A stretch of 9,987 nucleotides of DNA from Armatimonadota bacterium (GCA_016199605.1 JACQGJ010000232.1:1-9987); one strand, 5' to 3'. Shown: positions 1-7,985, counted from the first letter of the stretch. Notes: generated from the letters alone by a model not told the origin. A program made the numbers and translations.

Positions 1-638
1 CCCGGAATCTGGTGAAGGTCTCCCTGACCGTCGTTGTCGTGGAGATGGAGCGCCATCAAACGATCCAGGCAGTTGGCGATCAGCCAGTCCGTATCTCCGG
101 CGATATTGGCGTGGCCGCAGTCGAAAGTGAAGCCGACCAGTTTCGGCTCGAAGGCCTCAAAAGCCGCGGAGAGCACTCGGCGGTTGATCTCTGAGTTCGC
201 CATGTTCTCAATTGCCAGTCTGACGCCCGTCCTTTGGCACAGAGGCTCCAGGGAGCGAATCGCGTCCAGAAGACGCGGCAGACCTTCCTGAAGTTGTTCC
301 GTGCTGGGAGGGTGCAGAACCACGGTATCTCCACCCAGGGCGGCGGTGAAGCGGATCCGGTCTTCGTGGAGCCTGAGTCCGCGAGCCCTGACTTCGGCGT
401 CGGAGTCCCACACCCGAGCGGAACCGTCCTCAGAACCGTGTGTATCGATCAGTTCCAGACCTCCGGCAGCAATCTCCGCGCGCGCCTTCTCGATCCCTTC
501 CTCCCCGTAGACCACGTTCTCAGACCAATCCCAGCACCAGTGCAGATAGCGAAATCCGGCGTGTGCCATGCGACGGCACTGGTCGACGCGAGGGGTGTCG
601 GGGTCTACATGGTAGTCAGTGGTGATCGATACAGGCAT
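1..638 (-). CDS. Sugar phosphate isomerase/epimerase, TIM barrel (3' end cut by window edge)
   Basis: The reverse strand encodes 212 residues from the ATG at 638 with no stop before the window edge, so the C-terminus is missing. It matches the AP-endonuclease-2-like TIM-barrel family (xylose isomerase-like), whose members isomerise, epimerise or dehydrate sugars or cyclitols with a divalent metal. Visible family marks are VVLHPP with His109, LAIENM with Glu144, TFDCGHANI with Asp173 and His176, and MALHLHDNDGQGDLHQIP at 195-212 with His198/His200. Glu144, Asp173 and His176 fit the usual metal and substrate positions. AAGGAA lies a few bases before the ATG, and the gap to the upstream gene's stop is 11 nt, so it is probably the third gene of an operon. 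The substrate cannot be told. The family call is firm. Confidence 0.86.
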   Translation of the reverse strand, partial: MPVSITTDYHVDPDTPRVDQCRRMAHAGFRYLHWCWDWSENVVYGEEGIEKARAEIAAGGLELIDTHGSEDGSARVWDSDAEVRARGLRLHEDRIRFTAALGGDTVVLHPPSTEQLQEGLPRLLDAIRSLEPLCQRTGVRLAIENMANSEINRRVLSAAFEAFEPKLVGFTFDCGHANIAGDTDWLIANCLDRLMALHLHDNDGQGDLHQIP

Positions 639-649
639 GTCAGTTCCTT

Positions 650-1762
650 TCAGTAGCCGTACTTGGTCAGATAGGACAAGGCCAACATTGTCGTCGTGCC
701 TTGCAGCGGGGGTTGGTGGTGGAGGAAGTAGTCGGCGAGGATCTTCGACACTTCCGGTTCCACGACAGCCAGGTTGCACCACCGCCCAATCTGGGGAGCG
801 TAGGTACCTTCTCCACTACCAGCGACGGTATCAGCAAACCGTCCGGGGCCTTTGTGGACCCGTTTCAAGAATGTGGTCACGAACGCCTGCACGTCCTCCT
901 TGCTGAACACGATCCCGTTCTCGTAGCAGCGGACCGCGAAGTCCACATTGATGGCCGCGTGTGAAATGTCTTCACTGCCTTGCACGTAGGGCGGCTGAAG
1001 GTTGGGCCAATAGCACCATTCGAACGCGCCCTCGGGGCGCAGCTTGAGACGTCGCTTGAGGAACCGGGCGAGCTTTATGGTCTTGTCCCGGTAGCCTTGT
1101 TGTTTGGTGACGACGAAGAGGTCGAGCATGGTGCGTCCGAGGGCGTTCTGCTGGTTCAGGGGCAGGTGTTTCCCTCCAAGCGCCGGCTCGACGTAGTATC
1201 CCTCGTCAGGCTCGGGTCCCTCGCGCCAGTAAGGATCAAAGGCTGCGACGGTTTCCTGAAGGGCGGCTTTGAACTGCGTGGCTGCTCCTCCGTAGGTCCT
1301 CCAGATCGCTCGTCGCGCTTTGACGAGTCGGCAGAATCGGGCGGCGGGAAAGGTGAGCATTCCGGCGTGAACCGTCCAGCATGTCCGCTTGCCGCCAGAG
1401 TAGCCGGTCGAGCCCCAAGCGGGCAGGACGGCGTTGCGCAACTCGTCGCGCTTCCCCTTCTTATCATCACGCAAAGACAACAGTACCCGAAACCTGCTGA
1501 CGAGTTTGTCGAGGTATCGCTTTTCTCCGGTCGCCTCGTACATGGTGACGTAGGACAAGAGCAGGTAAGATTCCCCCCAGGCGAACTCTCCGGGCGTTTC
1601 ACTGAGCTTGTCGTGGAGTAGGTCTTCTCCGGAACCCACAGTATCCAGAGCGGTGAATAGATCGCGGGCAGTCGTCCCGGCCTCCGAGCCGACCCGAAGG
1701 GCCGGAATAAGCACGCAGAGAATCGCAAGGCTTAGTCCGAGGCCCAACATCCTTGTTGTCAT
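650..1762 (-). CDS. Secreted (alpha/alpha)-toroid-like protein, possible carbohydrate-active enzyme
   Basis: 370 residues. I chose the ATG at 1762 because GAAGG lies just upstream and the product then begins with a signal peptide: MTTR, then a hydrophobic stretch at about 5-22. The longer open frame to 1858 would put 32 unlikely residues ahead of it and overlap the upstream gene. The rest is helical, with repeated hydrophobic helix pairs like an (alpha/alpha)6 toroid: FAWGESYLLLSYVTMYEATG (60-79), CWTVHAGMLTFPAARFCRLV (128-147), HLPLNQQNALGRTMLDLF (199-216) and EDISHAAINVDFAVRCYENG (264-283). Conserved-looking W, H, E and D residues in these helices resemble active-site positions of polysaccharide lyases, unsaturated glucuronyl hydrolases or C5-epimerases. 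I cannot assign a family and it may be uncharacterised. The stop lies 11 nt before the isomerase gene, which suggests a shared role in sugar breakdown. Confidence 0.8.
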   Translation of the reverse strand: MTTRMLGLGLSLAILCVLIPALRVGSEAGTTARDLFTALDTVGSGEDLLHDKLSETPGEFAWGESYLLLSYVTMYEATGEKRYLDKLVSRFRVLLSLRDDKKGKRDELRNAVLPAWGSTGYSGGKRTCWTVHAGMLTFPAARFCRLVKARRAIWRTYGGAATQFKAALQETVAAFDPYWREGPEPDEGYYVEPALGGKHLPLNQQNALGRTMLDLFVVTKQQGYRDKTIKLARFLKRRLKLRPEGAFEWCYWPNLQPPYVQGSEDISHAAINVDFAVRCYENGIVFSKEDVQAFVTTFLKRVHKGPGRFADTVAGSGEGTYAPQIGRWCNLAVVEPEVSKILADYFLHHQPPLQGTTTMLALSYLTKYGY

Positions 1763-1769
1763 GTAGCCT

Positions 1770-2210
1770 TCAACTCCCCAACGGAACACCTGCGTCTCCC
1801 TTTGTTTTGGTTCCACAGCACCCCGTGAGTGCCGCGCCTGCGAGACCAAGCACCCCAAGGAAGGTTACGAGGAAGCCGGGGTGACGAAAACCAGTGTAGG
1901 CGCGGTAGCCGGTCAACAAGAGCCCCACCCATGCAATCAGGAAAACCCCGCAGGGAACGAGGACAGCGATGCCGACCTGTCGTTTTCGCAGGAGGTCCTT
2001 CGCTCCAAGGATAGCGGCAGCCAGCGGCGCGAGAAACCAGATCCACCACTCAGGATTGGGTCGCGACACTTGGGAGAACAACGACTCATAGATTGCCCTG
2101 GCGGCGCTTGAAGTGTAAGTCCAGGGAAGGAAAGGGCCTGTTATACAAGCGAGAGTCGCAACCCAGGCAATGACACATGTGGGTGAAGGCTGTGATGCTT
2201 CTTCCTGCAT
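1770..2210 (-). CDS. Four-helix integral membrane protein, unknown function
   Basis: 146 residues. The ATG at 2210 is preceded by a strong AGGAGG ribosome binding site with good spacing. Four hydrophobic segments can be seen at about 12-31, 55-70, 79-100 and 110-131. The loop at about 32-54 between segments 1 and 2 is polar, and a short basic KDLLRKR follows segment 2, suggesting a cytoplasmic side there. The tail after residue 131 is small and polar and contains CC. I recognise no family and no enzymatic motif. It is the first gene after a likely promoter and ends 7 nt before the start of the secreted toroid protein, whose ribosome binding site overlaps its stop codon region, so the genes are probably translated together. 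It could be a small accessory membrane protein of the sugar-processing operon. That is inference from position only. Confidence 0.72.
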   Translation of the reverse strand: MQEEASQPSPTCVIAWVATLACITGPFLPWTYTSSAARAIYESLFSQVSRPNPEWWIWFLAPLAAAILGAKDLLRKRQVGIAVLVPCGVFLIAWVGLLLTGYRAYTGFRHPGFLVTFLGVLGLAGAALTGCCGTKTKGDAGVPLGS

Positions 2211-2267
2211 GGATTTCCTCCTGTGTCAGATTGGCACGGCCCGGAATCTCCGGCCCTGTGGAGCCGT

Positions 2268-2295
2268 ATTATAACCCGTAAACCTCAGAACTCAA
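2268..2295 (-). promoter_or_regulatory. Sigma70-like promoter for the minus-strand three-gene operon
   Basis: Read on the minus strand, TTGAGT (2295-2290) is followed after 16 nt by a perfect TATAAT (2273-2268). The -35 matches the TTGACA consensus at four of six bases. The -10 lies about 58 nt before the ATG at 2210. It is the only good promoter I see in the 246-nt divergent gap 2211-2456. For the plus-strand giant gene I found no convincing -35/-10 pair. Confidence 0.6.
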
Positions 2296-2456
2296 ACTGG
2301 CGGCTCAGTGGCGGGCGTATTTTCTTTGAGGACATTCAGACGGGAGGGCGAACTCTCTGCCGATCCTGACGTTCGCCCCGCGAACTTCCGCCTCTCAGGA
2401 ATGTCTAAGGCTGTCGGGCCTTATCCCCCGAATAGAGACTATCAGAAAGAAGAGAT

Positions 2457-5400
2457 ATGCCGACCAAACCTGCTTTGCTTCTTTGCCTTTGTCTTTTCAC
2501 TGCAAGTATCGAGCTCACCGCGTATGCCGCACCTACGGCCGACAAGCCACCCTCTGAACCAGGGAAAACCCTTTTCGAAACCAAAGCGGATGCTTCGTTC
2601 GTGCTGAAGATTGGCTTTCGCGTCGGGAGGTCAAAAGAGGGCGGCACTGTCACTCTCCACGGCTCCGAGCGTGGCACGGGATATCGACTCGAGATCGGGG
2701 AGCGAGGTCTCCTCCTCTTCGGGGAGGGGGGGGGAAAGTCACGCGAGCTCTCTCAAGTCCCCGCGGCCTTTACTGCACAGAACTCACTCCTGCTAACGTA
2801 CCGCAAAGACCTCCTCCGCGTCGCCCTCAACGGAAGGAACGTGTGTGAGACCCGCGAGAAGGTCCAGCCGGTGAGTCGCATCACCATTGTGGGGAAGGCG
2901 GCTCTTTGGGAGCTCCTTGAGGAACCTCGGTATCAGCCCACGGACAGGATCTTCCTCGCGGATGATTTCATGACGACTCCTGAAGAACCCTCCCGGTGGA
3001 AAGCACTGAAAGGGACCTGGCACATTGCCGGTGTTTCCCTCCCCAAGCACGCCTCCGACCCGTTCAAGCTGATCGGCTTTGCCGACAGCGCCGCGGGGAT
3101 AGTCCTGAACACCGACTCTCGTTGGTTCTGGAGCGATTACCAGGCGGCGACCTCCGGTAAGCTTGAAGGACGAGACTCCGGCATGGGTGTCATGTTCGGC
3201 TATCACAACCCCACCAACTACTATATCTTCTCGTGGGGAGGTCCAAACTCGCGCGAAGGGGATGCCAACCGGCTCAGGTTGTGCAGGCATGAGGGGGATC
3301 GGACTGTGGTGCTTGCAGAACGAGAAGCCTTTGCCAGGAACGGACAGTGGTATCGCTTGTCAGTCTCCTCACGAGGGGGCCGGATGTCCGCCTTCGTGGA
3401 CGAGAACGAGGTCTTGACTGCCAGCGATCCAGGGATTATCGGAGGACAAGCAGGGCTTTACGCCGCAGGTCACCAGGGCGCGGAATTCGATGACGTGCTC
3501 ATTCAATCGTGCGACACCCCGACCCCTACCACCCGGAAGACCGATCGTCCTGACTCGTCGTGGCAGAATCGCGAATTCGCTACCGATCCCTTCATGGTTT
3601 CCTGGGGAAACACTCAGGCGGAGTGGACCGCAAGCACACGCCAGGGCCAGACGTGGTACTGGCACAGAGGTTACCTGTTTGAATCCGCTACGGTCTCACT
3701 CGACGCGGCAAGTCGGGAAGTCGCCGAGGTGTGTCTCTTTGGAGCCTCCGAGGGAGAGAAGAACGAGGGGTATTGTGTCACGTCCACCGACGGCAAGGTG
3801 ACACTGAGAAAGGCAGGCCATGAACTGGCTTCAGCGGCCTCCAAACTGAGACCTGCTCTCGTCAGCGTCGATGGCGGCAGAATCGAAGTGTGGGATGAAG
3901 AGAAGAAGCTGCTCGCCTATACCGATCTCACTCCGATTCGCAGCGGACAGGTCGGAGTACGGTTCTCCAACTCCGGTTCTCTTGCCATGGCGTCCCGAGG
4001 GGTTCACGTTTCATCTCCGGCGATGGTGGAGTATCAATTCGACTCGGCGCCAGCGGATTGGGAAATCGAGTCGGGAGACTGGCTCGCGACGAACCGGTGG
4101 GCGTGCGTTCCGGTGTGGAATTTCTTCGGGGGTAGGGGAGACCCGATTGCGACTCTCTGGAACAAACGCGAGTTTGGCGGAGATCAATGGATCGAGGCGT
4201 TCGTTGCTCCGCGTGAGGGAACTACCGACCGGATGCACTTCACGTTTCCGCTGAACCTGAACATTACTTTCTGTGCCGAAGAGGAGAAGCTGGGTTCAGG
4301 CTACTCCCTGGTCTACCGGATTCATGACCAGTCAACCGTGCTGTATCGTCGTGGGGAAGCGGTCGCGGTGTGCAAGGACCTGATCCTGCCGAACTGGAGG
4401 AACGACCAGGCCTTTGTTTACGCCCGAGTGACGCAAACCTGGCAGCACCTCCAGATTCTCAGGCAGGGAGGACGCGTCCGTGTGTGGGTGGAGGTCCCTT
4501 CCGAGGGTGTGGGACACCTGGAGCGGCGCCTGGTGATTGACTACACCGATCCTTCTCCGCTTAAGGGGAAGCGACTCGCTTTGTGGTCCTGGGGAAAGAA
4601 CGGCATAGCGATTGCTCGTGTCCGTATCGCAGCCGAGGAGCGTGGTAAGCCAATCCCGAGCTTTCTTGACTCACCCCAAACAACGCCCGCGGTGAAAACG
4701 GGGACTCAGTTGACTAACGCCATCAACGGTGGGTACTTTCGGACCAATCTCATCGACCACCCGGTGGAAGTGCAATCCTTGCCGGTCGTATCCTTCGACT
4801 ACCGTGCACGGAAAGACACCTCCCTCGCCCTCTATGCGGTTGCCGGTGGGCAACGGTTTCGGGCGTCCTTTCTTGGGAAAGTGAGCGACGATGGCGATAC
4901 GGTCCCAATGGGAGAAGTTGAATCCATCGAGGGCAACCCCGACGCCGCCAAATCCCCGAACGAAGCGGGGCGCGTTTCCTTTCCCCTGCTGCACGCGCTC
5001 CGGTCTTTCTTCCCTTCGGGAGAATTGCCCAAGCTGGAAGAACTGTACGTCGCCAATCTCAGCAACGACGTAGAACAATTGGCCGGTTTGAAGGTGAACC
5101 CGAAAGGCAGCTCCTTCGAGTTGCGAACACTTGGAGCCGCCAAGAGGGCAGGTCCGGTGTTTACACTTACTTCACCGAAAGACCCGGAGCTTACCTCCCC
5201 CGAGATACACATCGCGATGACCGGGGAAACTGCTGACCCGGGGAATTACGCATTCGCGCTCAACGGCCATGCGGCCAAGTTGGGAACTCCGTGCCTGAGT
5301 TGGCAGGGCAACAAGCACGAATTCCTCCTGGATTTGACTCACGCGGGGGAAGCGCTCAAAGGTGGTAAGAGCCTGCGCCTGACCATCGTCGCGCCTGAGG

Positions 5401-7400
5401 CAAACGGCAAGAGAGAGCAGGTCTTTTCCCACGAATGGACGGTCAGTCCGTCTGCGGACAAGTCGCCGCCGCCCCGCCCTGTTGTCTCGACCTCTCTCTC
5501 GCCGGACCGCGTCGACACCTTTGAAACCGATCTCGGCGAGTGGTCGTCGCTGGGGGGGGACCAGGGAGCGTCCCTGTGGCGTGACGACTCCACGAAAGCA
5601 GACGGCAACTGCAGCTTGCGTCTGTATCACCGAGGGATATCGGGGACCTTCGGGGTTGTCGTTCGGCAGAGGCCCTTCGATGCGCGTCGATGGCCGATCC
5701 TCACCTTTTCCTACCTTATCGAGCCGGAGACGTACCTGAACCTTGTCTGTGAGCTGGGGGGCAAATGGTACGAGATTCGGTTCACCGACGACGACAACAC
5801 GTTCCCGATTGTCGGAGCTGTGCAAGGCGTCAAGGCGGATGGGAACTGGCATGACGCGGAAGTCGATCTGCTCGCCGCCGTGCAGCGGTCCGGTTCCGAT
5901 ACCACCTTGGTGTCCAAGCTGTTCTTTGCAGACGCTGGCATCATGAACAACCTCCACGACCGTGCATGGCATGTCGATAACTTCCGCTTCGTTCCGGCCT
6001 TGCCCGTGGGACGAAGCAGCGTCCTGAAATGGTCGTCCGAGGACCTGAGCGGCATCGCCGGATACAGTTGGGTCTTCGATGGCACGCCGGACACGCTTCC
6101 TGATGAGACCATCGAGGCAGAGGGCGCCGGCTCCGCCCTTCCCGCAGGAACCTCCTACTTCCATGTGAGAGCAAAGGACAGCGCGGGGAACTGGGGTCCC
6201 GCCTCCCACTTCCGCTTTGTCGCTTTGCCCGATGCGAGAGAGAGTGCCGCCGCCGAGGTCTCTCACAAAGAAGGGGAGAGGATCGCCGCTCCAGAGGTGA
6301 CTGTGAAGTTGACCGGCAGCAGCCCGATCGACATCGAGACGATTCGTTGGCGCTGCAAAGTTGGTGACCGATGGAAGGAGTATCTTGCCGGAGATGGTCA
6401 TCTGACCTTCAGTTCAGCTACGCGATTGCTTGAGTGGCGCGATCCGGAGATACCGGACGGCGCGCAAGAAGGCAAGCCCTGTGACCTGACCTGCCAGTTG
6501 CAGGCCAGCAACCTCGCAGGCGATCCGGTGGTCGACAAGCAATGGCACTGGACGGTTGACCCCGCTCTGGACAAGACCGCGCCGGCGGCTCCCTTCATTA
6601 CCTACCTGCCTGCGGACTCGCTATGCCGCTACGACTTCGAGAAAGGAATGCCCGAGGGGGTCGAGCTTCGGCGCTCCGCGTGGCTCCTCCACGAGGACGG
6701 CAACGCGGCGGTCGGTGCGGGTTGCGCCCGGGCGGTGAATCTCGAGGCGAATGACTTTTTCTCTACGTTCTTGAGAAAGCCGTCGTTTGAAGTAAGTCGT
6801 TACCCTCGGGTCGCTTTCGACTACCGCTTCGAGTACGGCGGCTGCAATCTCAACGTGTGCTCCGTCGTGAACGGGGACATGCAGATCGTCGAATTCGCCG
6901 GGGCGAACGGCGCCTACCCCGTCTTCAAGCAGAACACAATTGGGGCCATCCCAGGAGTCCTCCAGGATGGGATGTGGCATCACGCGGAGTTTGACTTTGG
7001 GGCATTTCTTCGTAAGAGATACCCCGACACCCCGCGGTTCTATGCCGATTATCTCGGTACCTGGTCGACGGGTGTGAATACAAGCTACGACAATCCCTCT
7101 GGAGTCAGCCTGTGGCTCGACAACATAACGATTTACTCACCGGAGTCCACGTCCGCGGGTTTCCAGTGGCAAGCTCCGCCTGATGCGAGTGGCATCGCCG
7201 GGTACTCTTACCTTGTGGATCAGCAGAAGGACACCGTTCCCGAGGAGAAAGTAATGACTCATGACCGTCAGTGCCATCTGGACGGTCTGAAACCCGGTGC
7301 GTGGTTTTTCCACCTAAGGGCGTGTGATCGAGCAGGAAACTGGGGCCCCCCAAGCCACTGCGCCTTCGACCTCACGGAACCCAAGCCGCCGCAACGCTGA
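2457..7400 (+). CDS. Giant secreted modular lectin-like/beta-sandwich protein (1647 aa)
   Basis: The ATG at 2457 follows purine-rich AGAAAGAAGAGAT, and an in-frame TAG at 2433-2435 limits the start. Residues 1-24 form a signal peptide (hydrophobic 6-22, cleavage near AYA/AP), so it is exported. I see these modules: LamG-like sandwich 36-157; three concanavalin-like units at about 163-352, 376-519 and 523-726, the first opening with FLADDF and closing with FDDVLIQ; a galactose-binding-like unit 745-892; Ig-like 901-1006; galactose-binding-like 1019-1180; FN3-like 1188-1257; Ig-like 1278-1382; galactose-binding-like 1390-1562; FN3-like 1570-1640. SGIAGYS and AGNWGP recur in both FN3 units, and WTV-x-P-xx-DK recurs in both Ig units. 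I see no catalytic motif, transmembrane anchor, dockerin or sorting signal. It probably binds glycans outside the cell or at the surface. Its ligand is unknown. The gene is divergent from the sugar operon, and coding frame and product are very secure. Confidence 0.93.
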   Translation: MPTKPALLLCLCLFTASIELTAYAAPTADKPPSEPGKTLFETKADASFVLKIGFRVGRSKEGGTVTLHGSERGTGYRLEIGERGLLLFGEGGGKSRELSQVPAAFTAQNSLLLTYRKDLLRVALNGRNVCETREKVQPVSRITIVGKAALWELLEEPRYQPTDRIFLADDFMTTPEEPSRWKALKGTWHIAGVSLPKHASDPFKLIGFADSAAGIVLNTDSRWFWSDYQAATSGKLEGRDSGMGVMFGYHNPTNYYIFSWGGPNSREGDANRLRLCRHEGDRTVVLAEREAFARNGQWYRLSVSSRGGRMSAFVDENEVLTASDPGIIGGQAGLYAAGHQGAEFDDVLIQSCDTPTPTTRKTDRPDSSWQNREFATDPFMVSWGNTQAEWTASTRQGQTWYWHRGYLFESATVSLDAASREVAEVCLFGASEGEKNEGYCVTSTDGKVTLRKAGHELASAASKLRPALVSVDGGRIEVWDEEKKLLAYTDLTPIRSGQVGVRFSNSGSLAMASRGVHVSSPAMVEYQFDSAPADWEIESGDWLATNRWACVPVWNFFGGRGDPIATLWNKREFGGDQWIEAFVAPREGTTDRMHFTFPLNLNITFCAEEEKLGSGYSLVYRIHDQSTVLYRRGEAVAVCKDLILPNWRNDQAFVYARVTQTWQHLQILRQGGRVRVWVEVPSEGVGHLERRLVIDYTDPSPLKGKRLALWSWGKNGIAIARVRIAAEERGKPIPSFLDSPQTTPAVKTGTQLTNAINGGYFRTNLIDHPVEVQSLPVVSFDYRARKDTSLALYAVAGGQRFRASFLGKVSDDGDTVPMGEVESIEGNPDAAKSPNEAGRVSFPLLHALRSFFPSGELPKLEELYVANLSNDVEQLAGLKVNPKGSSFELRTLGAAKRAGPVFTLTSPKDPELTSPEIHIAMTGETADPGNYAFALNGHAAKLGTPCLSWQGNKHEFLLDLTHAGEALKGGKSLRLTIVAPEANGKREQVFSHEWTVSPSADKSPPPRPVVSTSLSPDRVDTFETDLGEWSSLGGDQGASLWRDDSTKADGNCSLRLYHRGISGTFGVVVRQRPFDARRWPILTFSYLIEPETYLNLVCELGGKWYEIRFTDDDNTFPIVGAVQGVKADGNWHDAEVDLLAAVQRSGSDTTLVSKLFFADAGIMNNLHDRAWHVDNFRFVPALPVGRSSVLKWSSEDLSGIAGYSWVFDGTPDTLPDETIEAEGAGSALPAGTSYFHVRAKDSAGNWGPASHFRFVALPDARESAAAEVSHKEGERIAAPEVTVKLTGSSPIDIETIRWRCKVGDRWKEYLAGDGHLTFSSATRLLEWRDPEIPDGAQEGKPCDLTCQLQASNLAGDPVVDKQWHWTVDPALDKTAPAAPFITYLPADSLCRYDFEKGMPEGVELRRSAWLLHEDGNAAVGAGCARAVNLEANDFFSTFLRKPSFEVSRYPRVAFDYRFEYGGCNLNVCSVVNGDMQIVEFAGANGAYPVFKQNTIGAIPGVLQDGMWHHAEFDFGAFLRKRYPDTPRFYADYLGTWSTGVNTSYDNPSGVSLWLDNITIYSPESTSAGFQWQAPPDASGIAGYSYLVDQQKDTVPEEKVMTHDRQCHLDGLKPGAWFFHLRACDRAGNWGPPSHCAFDLTEPKPPQR
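2726..2734 (+). repeat. G9 homopolymer inside the giant-protein gene
   Basis: Nine consecutive G residues fall at codons 90-93, in the GEGGGKS stretch of the N-terminal LamG-like module. A one-base change in length would shift the frame and truncate the protein early. Such tracts are known contingency sites in surface-protein genes. Here the tract length leaves the frame open. Confidence 0.9.
5552..5559 (+). repeat. G8 homopolymer inside the giant-protein gene
   Basis: Eight consecutive G residues encode part of SSLGGDQG at the start of the second galactose-binding-like module (about residue 1033). The frame is open across it. It is a second potential slippage site in the same gene. Confidence 0.9.
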
Positions 7401-7568
7401 CTTGTAGTAATGACTTCAATCAGTTCTCCACCTATGAAGGATCGAAATCCCTACAAGAGAATCCTCATGATCCGGATGGACAACTTCGCCGCCTTGACCT
7501 CCCGCATCAACGCGGGGAAGAGCAGCACACCAGGGCGGGAGTCGTTATACGCGTCACGCGCCTTGGAC

Positions 7569-7784
7569 TTAAAATATGCCCGCGGTGAAGAACCAAAGGG
7601 TGAACAACAGCACGAACGATAGAAGAACCGTGAAGCAATAATACAGCGACCTGTTGATTCTGTCCCTTGAAACGTTCACATATACAAGGCAAGCAATGCT
7701 GAGACAGATGGAAATCATCTCCAGCATTGTCATGCTTGTGCTCAAGTAATAGGGCAAGTATTGAATGTAGGGTGTGTTGCTCAT
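7569..7784 (-). CDS. Small two-helix membrane protein (71 aa), unknown
   Basis: The ATG at 7784 is preceded by AGGAG with about 9 nt spacing, a clear ribosome binding site. The product has 71 residues: a short N-terminal part (MSNTPYIQYLPYYLSTS), a first hydrophobic helix at about 19-37, a basic linker VSRDRINRS, and a second very hydrophobic helix at about 46-69 ending at the C-terminus (FTLWFFTAGIF). By the positive-inside rule, the linker is cytoplasmic and both ends are outside. The base composition is visibly more AT-rich than its neighbours, and codon use differs from the GC-rich genes around it, which hints at acquisition from elsewhere. I recognise no family. Size and shape are compatible with a small stress or accessory membrane protein, a holin-like protein or a hydrophobic toxin, none of which I can support. 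It lies tail-to-tail with the giant gene, whose stop is 168 nt away. Confidence 0.68.
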   Translation of the reverse strand: MSNTPYIQYLPYYLSTSMTMLEMISICLSIACLVYVNVSRDRINRSLYYCFTVLLSFVLLFTLWFFTAGIF

Positions 7785-7900
7785 GATCTTCTTCTCCTGA
7801 TTTGATGTCCATGAAGACAGGTGCGTTGCCTTCGACTAACCCATGTTGCTGACCTGGGCAACTCTCCAACTGTAAGGAACCCCCATCCGGGCTTCGCCCA

Positions 7901-7970
7901 CCTTCCCCCGCTGTCGCAGGGGAAGGAACGTTCCCTCCCCTGTCCCGATGACGGAGGAATCGGGACGGGG
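7901..7970. repeat. Cluster of three hairpins, intergenic repeat-like element
   Basis: Three inverted repeats sit back to back. CCTTCCCC (7901-7908) pairs with GGGGAAGG (7919-7926). The palindrome GGAACGTTCC (7925-7934) extends to GGGGA...TCCCC (7919-7940) with one A/C mismatch, sharing GGGGAAGG with the first hairpin so that the two exclude each other. GTCCCGAT (7942-7949) pairs with ATCGGGAC (7959-7966) and extends to 12 pairs with one G-U (7938-7970). The preceding CCCCCATCCGGGCTTCGCCC (7880-7899) has the look of REP-like intergenic repeats in GC-rich bacteria. The last hairpin falls about 15 nt past the stop of the minus-strand frame ending at 7986, so it could end transcription, but there is no U-tract. 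Confidence 0.6.
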
Positions 7971-7985
7971 ACGGGGTGGTCGTCA

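Noticed and set aside
980..1621. 213-codon plus-strand frame
   Set aside because: It is antisense to the secreted toroid gene, which has a signal peptide, ribosome binding site and operon spacing.
1763..1858. N-terminal extension of the toroid protein to 1858
   Set aside because: The extra 32 residues overlap the membrane protein gene, lack a ribosome binding site and would bury the signal peptide.
5172..6401. 409-codon minus-strand frame inside the giant gene
   Set aside because: It is the antisense shadow of the plus-strand gene, has no ribosome binding site and gives a composition rich in Arg/Gly/Val without domain signs.
7410..7622. 70-codon plus-strand frame just after the giant gene (KRILMIRMDNFAAL)
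   Set aside because: The text vaguely resembles the N-terminus of heptosyltransferase-type glycosyltransferases, but the likeness stops after about 15 residues, there is no ribosome binding site, and its end overlaps the better supported 71-residue gene on the other strand. It could be a gene remnant.
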